Below are positions 62,685 to 64,000 of a stretch of 64,000 nt of DNA, one piece after another. Position 1 is the first letter of the stretch; every line of letters starts with the position of its first letter. The position numbers and the translations under genes were made by a program. The notes under the pieces are model-generated. The model did no database searches. It was given only the letters and a program-made list of their open reading frames with translations, and was not told the origin of the DNA. Source of the stretch: Leucobacter weissii (lineage in GTDB: Bacteria > Actinomycetota > Actinomycetes > Actinomycetales > Microbacteriaceae). The DNA is taken from the NCBI RefSeq assembly GCF_017565745.1, contig NZ_JAGDYM010000004.1, positions 248,001 through 312,000 of the forward strand, read 5' to 3'.

Positions 62685-62764
62685 GTTTCACGACTCCTTC
62701 GCCTTCGGCAAGGTCCCCGTCGGATGGACGACAGCGCCTCGCGGCTGAAAGTCTACTCCGAGTT

Positions 62765-62778
62765 TTGAAACGCTTCAA
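62765..62778. promoter_or_regulatory. LacI operator O1
   Basis: TTGAAACGCTTCAA, an almost perfect palindrome of the TGAAACGNTTCA class, 81 bases upstream of lacI on its promoter side. Confidence 0.7.
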
Positions 62779-62809
62779 TAACGACTCGGCGCGATCTTCG
62801 GCCTTGGAC

Positions 62810-62839
62810 TTGACCCCGCCCGCTCGGTATGCATACACT
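62810..62839 (+). promoter_or_regulatory. Promoter of the second sugar ABC operon
   Basis: TTGACC (62810-62815), 18 bases, TACACT (62834-62839). The predicted start (about 62846) is nine bases before operator O2. A second TTGACA at 62872-62877 has no convincing partner. Confidence 0.45.
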
Positions 62840-62854
62840 CACTATGCTCGTTGA

Positions 62855-62868
62855 TTGAAACGATTCAG
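62855..62868. promoter_or_regulatory. LacI operator O2
   Basis: TTGAAACGATTCAG, same class as O1 and 90 bases away; placed just downstream of the transporter promoter, suited to block transcription, and possibly to loop with O1. Confidence 0.7.
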
Positions 62869-62946
62869 TTTTTGACACACGATCGAAACACATCGCTTGA
62901 CACCCCCAGACACCGCCGTCCCGACGGCAGAAGGCCCGTGAGTTCA

Positions 62947-64000
62947 ATGAAGAGATCACCAGCTTCGGAAGCCGCGCTCGAGTTGCGCGGTGTGGCGAAG
63001 TCCTTCGGACAGGTGGTGGCGCTGCGCGACGGCAACCTCGTGCTCCGCCCCGGCTCGATCCACGCGCTCGTCGGCGAGAACGGTGCGGGCAAGTCCACCG
63101 TGGTGAAGATCATCGCCGGTCTGTACCGCCGGGATGCGGGGGAGATCCTGCTCTCCGGCGAACCGGTCGACTTCGCGGGCACCGCCGAGGCGAAGGCGGC
63201 CGGCATCGCGGTGATCTATCAGGAGCCCACGCTCTTCCCGGACCTCTCGGTGACCGAGAACATCTTCATGGGGCGCCAGCCCCGAGGCCGCTTCGGGCGG
63301 ATCGACCGGGGCCGGATGCGCACCGAGGTCGAGGGCCTGTTCGCGCAGCTCGGCGTGACGATGGATCCGGACCGGACCGCCGACGGCCTCTCGATCGCTG
63401 ACCAGCAGATGATCGAGATCGCGAAGGCCGTGTCCCTCGACGCCAAGGTGCTCATCATGGACGAGCCGACCGCGGCGCTCTCCGGGGTCGAGGTCGAGCG
63501 GCTCTTCCAGGTCGCGCGCTCGCTGCGCGACGAGGGCCGGGCGCTCGTGTTCATCTCTCACCGATTCGACGAGGTGTTCGCGCTCTGCGACACCATCACG
63601 GTGATGCGCGACGGCAGCTACGTCTCCACCACCGCCACGGACGACACCGATTCCGATCGGATCGTCGCGGAGATGGTCGGCCGCGAGATCACCGAGCTCT
63701 TCCCCAAGCTCGACGCCGAGATCGGCGAGCCGCTGCTCGAGGTCACCGGCCTCACCAGCCCCGGGATCTTCCACGACATCGACCTCACCGTGCGCTCCGG
63801 CGAGATCGTCGGCCTCGCCGGGCTGGTGGGAGCCGGACGCAGCGAGGTGGCCCGCGCGATCTTCGGGGTCGACGGCTATCGATCCGGCCGGGTGACCGTC
63901 GCGGGCAGGAGCGTGCCCAAGGGCAGGCCGACCGCCGCCATGCGCGCCGGCCTCGCCCTCGTCCCCGAGGATCGTCGCAAGCAGGGCCTCGTGCTCGAGG
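62947..64000 (+). CDS. Sugar ABC transporter ATP-binding protein, probably rhamnose type (incomplete)
   Basis: The first 351 residues of a two-cassette sugar ATPase, cut by the window end. First cassette: [18 protein letters not shown] (Walker A), [39 protein letters not shown] (Walker B), [22 protein letters not shown]. The second cassette begins with [50 protein letters not shown] and the LacI context resemble rhamnose (RhaT) importers of actinobacteria; that substrate is inference. ATG at 62947 with no strong ribosome binding site; permeases and binding protein should follow outside the window. Confidence 0.88.
   Translation, partial: MKRSPASEAALELRGVAKSFGQVVALRDGNLVLRPGSIHALVGENGAGKSTVVKIIAGLYRRDAGEILLSGEPVDFAGTAEAKAAGIAVIYQEPTLFPDLSVTENIFMGRQPRGRFGRIDRGRMRTEVEGLFAQLGVTMDPDRTADGLSIADQQMIEIAKAVSLDAKVLIMDEPTAALSGVEVERLFQVARSLRDEGRALVFISHRFDEVFALCDTITVMRDGSYVSTTATDDTDSDRIVAEMVGREITELFPKLDAEIGEPLLEVTGLTSPGIFHDIDLTVRSGEIVGLAGLVGAGRSEVARAIFGVDGYRSGRVTVAGRSVPKGRPTAAMRAGLALVPEDRRKQGLVLE

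Overview
The window is high-GC DNA (strong G/C third-position bias, GTG starts, many 4-base ATGA/GTGA gene overlaps) from an actinomycete. Gene content and order (SseB - DUF1844 - infC-rpmI-rplT - rRNA methyltransferase - pheST, GuaB1, and a tmRNA tag ending in DFALAA) point to Microbacteriaceae, perhaps a Leucobacter-like genus; this is inference from gene content only.

Layout. 1-4990: end of a probable histidine-biosynthesis gene, an SseB-family gene, an azlCD branched-chain amino acid exporter, a DUF1844 gene, infC-rpmI-rplT with a structured leader and a probable ATC start for IF3, and a SpoU methyltransferase. 5134-8563: a large secreted M14 zinc carboxypeptidase with its own promoter and palindromic operator. 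8574-12021 (minus): a copper locus with a membrane protein, CopC, PCuAC and a Tat-exported DyP peroxidase. 12081-13255: an orphan tail-fibre-like protein coupled to a 45-residue coiled-coil protein. 13294-16979: pheST, with a dispersed repeat read in frame inside pheT. 17152-25500: a fused OtsA-OtsB trehalose enzyme, guaB1, thrC, an AI-2E-type permease and small membrane proteins, and a DUF4260-TetR pair under a perfect palindrome. 25586-33293: smc, then a four-gene ABC transporter/two-component operon. 33434-38849: a Liv-type branched-chain amino acid importer whose LivH carries an unusual exported N-terminal domain. 39050-45884: ftsY, a 3-hydroxyacyl-CoA dehydrogenase, ffh, an arsenite/bile-acid-type transporter, and a divergent TetR/MFS pair. 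46000-47208: a YbaK deacylase and ssrA (tmRNA), the latter bracketed by complementary 27-28-base arms. 47599-58490: a LacI-regulated L-arabinose regulon (YtfQRT/YjfF-type importer, araD-araB-araA, aldose epimerase). 58436-64000: a secreted nuclease, a GlxA-type regulator, gap, and the start of a second LacI-controlled sugar importer (rhamnose type) that runs off the window.

How it works together. Much of the window is core machinery (translation initiation, ribosome, Phe-tRNA charging, SRP pathway, chromosome condensation, ribosome rescue) interleaved with accessory transport and sugar modules. A recurring architecture is a TANNNT box 6-9 bases before an ATG/GTG with no ribosome binding site, suggesting that many transcripts here are leaderless. 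Accessory modules tend to carry local regulators with visible palindromic operators.

Most worth a second look: the complementary arms around tmRNA, the tail-fibre-like/coiled-coil pair, the copper-linked DyP peroxidase, the LivH fusion, and the repeat inside pheT. No CRISPR array, complete insertion sequence, rRNA or tRNA gene was seen.
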